Positions 62,568-64,000 of a DNA stretch of 64,000 nt are shown piece after piece. The DNA lies in contig RYFE02000003.1 in assembly GCA_004138175.2 (NCBI GenBank), positions 62,001 to 126,000 on the forward strand. The letters are read 5' to 3'. Made by a program: the position numbers and the translations under genes. How positions within the stretch are numbered: the stretch's first letter is position 1; every line of letters begins with the position of its first letter. The notes below the pieces were generated by a model. The model searched no databases, was not told where the DNA came from, and saw nothing but the letters and a program-made list of their open reading frames with translations. The stretch comes from Chloroflexales bacterium ZM16-3 (GTDB taxonomy: Bacteria > Chloroflexota > Chloroflexia > Chloroflexales > Chloroflexaceae).

Positions 62568-63698
62568 ATGATTCGACTAGGTATTTTTGGGGGCGGCCAG
62601 CTCGCCCAGATGCTCACCCAGGCCGCCGTCTCCCTCTGCGTGGAGACGGTGATTTTCGAGCGCAGCGCCGACAGCCCTGCCGGACGGCTCACCCAGGCCG
62701 AGATCGTCGGCGCGTGGGACGACCCGGCCCTGCTCGCTCTGTTCGCTGCCCGCTGCGATATTGTCACCCTTGAGAATGAGTTTGTCGACGCGGCGATCCT
62801 GGCGGGCCTGGAGGCGCGCGGGCTGCCGGTCTTCCCCGGCGCGGCGACGCTCGCGCTGATCCAGGATAAGCTGCTTCAGAAGGAGCGCATTGCGGCGGCG
62901 GGGATCCCGGTGCCCGCCTTCAGCCGGGCTGATGCGCCCGAGGATCTCTCCGCCGTGGCTGGCGATCTGGGCTGGCCGCTGCTGCTCAAGGCCCGCCGCA
63001 ACGGCTATGATGGCTACGGGAATGTCACCCTGTGCAGCCCAGGAGATGTGGCACCGGCATGGGAGAAGCTCACCCGTGGTGGCAGCCCGCTGCTCGCCGA
63101 GGCATTCGTGCCCTTCGTCCGCGAGCTGGCGGTGATGGTGGTGCGTGGGCGAGACGGCGAGACGCGGGCTTACCCGGTGGTTGAGACCGTCCAGCGGCAG
63201 CATATCTGCCACATCGTGCGCGCCCCGGCGCCGATCTCGGCGGTCGAGGCAGACGCGGCCACATCCCTGGCGGTTGCCGCCGTAGAGGCGGTTGGCGGCG
63301 TGGGTATCTTTGGGGTCGAGCTGTTTGCCCTGGAGGATGGTAGCATCCTCTTCAACGAGCTTGCGCCGAGGCCGCACAACTCCGGGCACTACACGATCGA
63401 GGGCTGCGTGGCCTCGCAGTTTGAGAATCATCTGCGGGCCGTGCTCGGCTGGCCTCTGGCACCCACGGGGCTGCGCGCCCCGGCGGCGGTGATGGTGAAC
63501 CTGCTGGGTCGGCGCTGCGGGCCGGTCGGCCCACACGCGCTGCGGGCCGCCCTGGCCGTGCCAGATGCCCATCTGCACCTCTATGGCAAGCGCGAGTCGC
63601 GGGTCGGTCGAAAGATGGGCCATGTCACCGCCCTGGGGGCAACCCTCGCCGAGGCGGAGGAGCTAGCGCTGCGCGCCGCCGACCTCGTAGATATCTAA
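62568..63698 (+). CDS. purK: N5-carboxyaminoimidazole ribonucleotide synthase
   Basis: 376 residues, ATP-grasp enzyme. Begins IRLGIFGGGQLAQMLTQAA, with GYDGYGN in the ATP lid and FNELAPRPHNSGHYTIEGC at the metal site. It forms N5-CAIR from AIR, ATP and bicarbonate in purine synthesis. purE follows 33 bp later. Confidence 0.97.
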   Translation: MIRLGIFGGGQLAQMLTQAAVSLCVETVIFERSADSPAGRLTQAEIVGAWDDPALLALFAARCDIVTLENEFVDAAILAGLEARGLPVFPGAATLALIQDKLLQKERIAAAGIPVPAFSRADAPEDLSAVAGDLGWPLLLKARRNGYDGYGNVTLCSPGDVAPAWEKLTRGGSPLLAEAFVPFVRELAVMVVRGRDGETRAYPVVETVQRQHICHIVRAPAPISAVEADAATSLAVAAVEAVGGVGIFGVELFALEDGSILFNELAPRPHNSGHYTIEGCVASQFENHLRAVLGWPLAPTGLRAPAAVMVNLLGRRCGPVGPHALRAALAVPDAHLHLYGKRESRVGRKMGHVTALGATLAEAEELALRAADLVDI

Positions 63699-63731
63699 GC
63701 GTCCAAACACAGCACTATTTCGGGGGTCTGA

Positions 63732-64000
63732 ATGATCGGGATTGTGATGGGGAGCGACAGTGATCTGCCGACGATGCAGGGCGCGGTCGATGTGTGTCGG
63801 GAGTTCGGGGTGGAGTACGAGCTGCGGGTGGTCTCGGCGCACCGCACGCCGCAGGACATGGCCGAGTACGGGATGACGGCCCACGCTCGTGGCCTGCGGG
63901 TGATCATCGCCGGGGCGGGCGGGGCCGCGCACCTGCCGGGTATGCTCGCCGCCTACTCGCCCCTGCCGGTGATCGGCGTGCCCGTGCAGAGCAAGGCGCT
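63732..64000 (+). CDS. purE: N5-CAIR mutase, N-terminal part
   Basis: Partial; 89 codons before the window ends. [20 protein letters not shown], then [13 protein letters not shown] and [18 protein letters not shown] are the PurE class I signatures. It rearranges N5-CAIR to CAIR, using the purK product. Confidence 0.95.
   Translation, partial: MIGIVMGSDSDLPTMQGAVDVCREFGVEYELRVVSAHRTPQDMAEYGMTAHARGLRVIIAGAGGAAHLPGMLAAYSPLPVIGVPVQSKA

Overview
The window looks like chromosomal DNA from a GC-rich filamentous member of the Chloroflexota, most likely order Chloroflexales. This is inferred from gene content: a CruA/CruP-type lycopene cyclase, a geranylgeranyl-type prenyl synthase, many GAF/PAS histidine kinases, a receiver-Roadblock fusion, and secreted Thr/Pro-rich proteins. 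No marker RNA is present to confirm it. I see no rRNA, tRNA, CRISPR array, transposase gene or prophage. Gene content is mostly housekeeping and signalling, laid out in short operons on both strands.

Layout. 1-1.3 kb: 5' end of argD, a palindromic repeat, and a conserved KQ-motif protein. 1.3-6.6 kb (minus): a three-gene two-component operon (PAS kinase, Rcp-type single-domain regulator, hybrid kinase). 6.7-9.7 kb: two secreted or membrane-anchored HExxH metallopeptidases. 9.8-14.5 kb (minus): lycopene cyclase, a small AccE-like protein, GatD, ProA and a membrane protein. 14.6-18.5 kb: a MITE-like element, MtaD, small membrane proteins, a methyltransferase and a RodZ-like HTH protein. 18.6-23.6 kb: YajQ, RimO, a BlaI-type repressor, a prenyl synthase and a glycosyltransferase. 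23.7-34.7 kb: a cyclase-like GAF protein, two large sensor kinases and a Calx-beta surface protein. 34.8-43.1 kb: LeuRS (with a leader ORF), an SMR transporter, a GT39-like membrane enzyme, PheS and a TrmH-type methylase. 43.2-47.5 kb (minus): infC-rpmI-rplT and a membrane lipid or glycan-like pair. 47.5-53.3 kb: small proteins, a lipoprotein, a membrane protein, NadD and RsmG. 53.3-64 kb: a carboxyltransferase, a WecG-type glycosyltransferase, AspS, a REC-Roadblock protein, rplU-rpmA-rpmE, a WYL regulator, a VOC dioxygenase-like protein, and purK-purE (cut by the window edge).

The most unusual signal is a dense set of short tandem arrays, almost all with a 7-bp period but with a different unit at each locus (AATCTGC, ATTCAAC, AACCCCC, GCATTTT, CCCTGTA, TGCTGAA, GACTCCC). 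They often occur as inverted pairs. They sit in leaders and intergenic gaps and also in frame inside conserved genes (leuS, rimO, gatD, a GT39 enzyme). A second signal is a MITE-like element with identical terminal inverted repeats at two loci that brackets unrelated palindromes. Other points of interest are an ATT start and a seven-copy acidic repeat in infC, a leader ORF overlapping the leuS ribosome-binding site, a perfect palindrome filling a promoter spacer, promoters that predict leaderless mRNAs, and gene ends (9.8, 53.3 and 60.3 kb) whose stop codons lie inside long perfect hairpins.
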